Of a stretch of DNA of 64,000 nt, positions 62,821 to 64,000 are shown piece after piece. How positions within the stretch are numbered: position 1 is the stretch's first letter; each line of letters starts with the position of its first letter. The notes below the pieces were generated by a model. It was not told the origin of the DNA. It saw only the letters and a program-made list of their open reading frames with translations, and ran no database searches. Position numbers and translations under genes: made by a program. Source of the stretch: Cymbidium sinense (taxonomy: Eukaryota; Streptophyta; Magnoliopsida; Asparagales; Orchidaceae); the NCBI GenBank assembly GCA_021442155.1, contig CM038229.1:71258443-71322442 (forward strand), given 5' to 3'.

Positions 62821-63313
62821 GGGTTGTTTGGTTGGTATTTTGGGTGTAAAGTATTAACTTTTAGAGTGTTTGGTGTGGGACAAAGTAAAATTATAAGGCA
62901 TTTATAGTGTATTTGGAATTCGTCCAATTTGGGTGAATTCCAAATACACCTATTAATAAAGTGAGAACCGCCTATCCGACACCGCCATACGCTCGCCGGC
63001 CACATCCTCTCGCCGCCGATCACCATTGTCGCCCGTTAATCGACCCCGTTAACATACGAATTGCCAGCGACCCACCATAACTATGGCTTAACCACTGCGC
63101 CGATGATAACCCTTACCAGGTTGCCACCACCACCATTCTTAGCCCCCAAAAAATACATTACATTACATTCATTTTAATAAATAAGAAAAAACAAACCTAT
63201 GTATTTATAAAATTTTCAATCAAACAACTTTAAAGTAATCTAAATATATTACATTTATTTTACATTGCATTTTTTTTACACTGAACGCTTTTTTCAAGCA
63301 ACCAAATAGCTCC
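62821..63313. mobile_element. Small non-autonomous DNA-transposon-like element
   Basis: The left end GGGTTGTTTGGTTGGT and the right end (reverse complement GGAGCTATTTGGTTGCTT) form an imperfect terminal inverted repeat, followed in both by TGTAAA. The GTTTGGTTG ending is common in plant hAT and PIF/Harbinger MITEs. Inside are a perfect 15-bp hairpin GTGTATTTGGAATTC (62907-62921 with 62935-62949) and a GC-rich block (62965-63130) unlike its surroundings. No clean target-site duplication was seen, so the superfamily is open. Confidence 0.55.
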
Positions 63314-64000
63314 ATTGTGAAATATTTGTAGGCGAGTTTTTTTTCCTTTTCTGATTTTAAACATAAAAATTTTGATGTTATTCTTTTTTCAACTTTCTGT
63401 CTGTGTTGAACTTTCGTGCAAAACTAAGGCGTACGGATTTATTCTATCACTATGAATTTTCTGACACAACATATATAAAGAAAAAAAGGAAGAAAAATAC
63501 ATTATCCATGCGATCTAAAATCATGCAATTGCATTATGAAAATGCACTAAAAATGTGCATATGCACCAAAAATTGTGAAAGTGCATGATGTAGTTGTTTT
63601 GAAACTCATACTTGCATGTACTCCAACTTATGTGGTAAAATGTTGAAATATAAGAACTGAGAATACTGCACAGATGAAAAATAACTAAAATTTAATTTAC
63701 CTCAAGGTGTGCATGTCGTTTAAATTGTTCACACATTTGCATTTGCTTCAACGAATGTTATTTTAAGGAGCTTAATTGTGTTGATCAATTGGGAATATCT
63801 TATTAACTTACCCACTTTCGCTGGGGTTGTAGCGGAGCCATCCTACTCCCAAAAATCTTTTTTTATGTATAGCGTCTTAGTGCTGTGATATGAAAGTTTT
63901 GACTTCAGAGATAGAAAAAAGATAGCGGCTCTAGAGGTCCGTGGGATTGATTATTGCATTAGGAAGGCTGAAAGCGCAGCAAACGAAAGCTGTATGCTTC
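63314..64000. other. No feature recognised (intron or intergenic)
   Basis: Mostly AT-rich sequence with a GC-richer end (63810-64000). No transporter exon, RNA gene or repeat end was recognised. Confidence 0.4.

Overview
This is a piece of plant nuclear genome, AT-rich and almost entirely LTR retrotransposon. It holds one recognisable host-gene exon near the right edge. The organism is a flowering plant: the retrotransposon proteins are plant Ty3/gypsy proteins of the Tat lineage, and the exon matches a plant Golgi/ER nucleotide-sugar transporter. I cannot name the species.

Layout. All the large repeats read on the minus strand unless stated. An outer LTR (called LTR-c here) is split into 1-125 and 55663-57895. 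Inside it lies element A (126-55662), a degenerate giant Tat-lineage element. Its 3' LTR is broken into 126-6520, 18739-19038 and 24421-25791. Its internal region runs 25792-40237: a 3' untranslated region with tandem repeats of about 325 bp, then on the minus strand integrase, a second (archaeal-type) RNase H, RNase H, RT, protease and Gag, then a leader with a large hairpin array, then the primer-binding site at 40208-40224. Its 5' LTR is broken into 40238-40888, 45470-47925 and 52330-55662. Summing the pieces gives an LTR of about 7.9 kb and an original element of about 30 kb.

Four pieces of a sister subfamily (B) sit inside the LTRs of A: a gag-protease element lacking pol (6521-18738), a solo LTR with a target-site duplication (19039-24415), a truncated LTR (40889-45469), and a bare gag-protease fragment (47926-52329). 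None of the Gag/Pol frames is intact. Many stops fit C-to-T change at Gln or Arg codons, and several stops are shared between copies.

Right end. An inverted, truncated LTR of the same superfamily (57896 to about 59390) leads into about 1.1 kb of gene-flanking DNA. The first coding exon of a ROCK1-like nucleotide-sugar transporter follows at 60497 on the plus strand. Everything after it appears to be a first intron of more than 3.3 kb, or flanking DNA, with a small DNA-transposon-like element at about 62821-63313.

Most interesting signals: (1) arrays of tandem hairpins in the leaders of both A and B, where the loop is conserved (about AAATTTGGTAT on the plus strand) while the stems differ and remain complementary; (2) a module of about 70 bp with three hairpins repeated in the LTRs; (3) a conserved G/C palindrome that was the site of the outermost insertion. 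No tRNA, rRNA or CRISPR locus was seen. Boundaries between mosaic LTR blocks were placed by eye and may be off by 5-30 bp.
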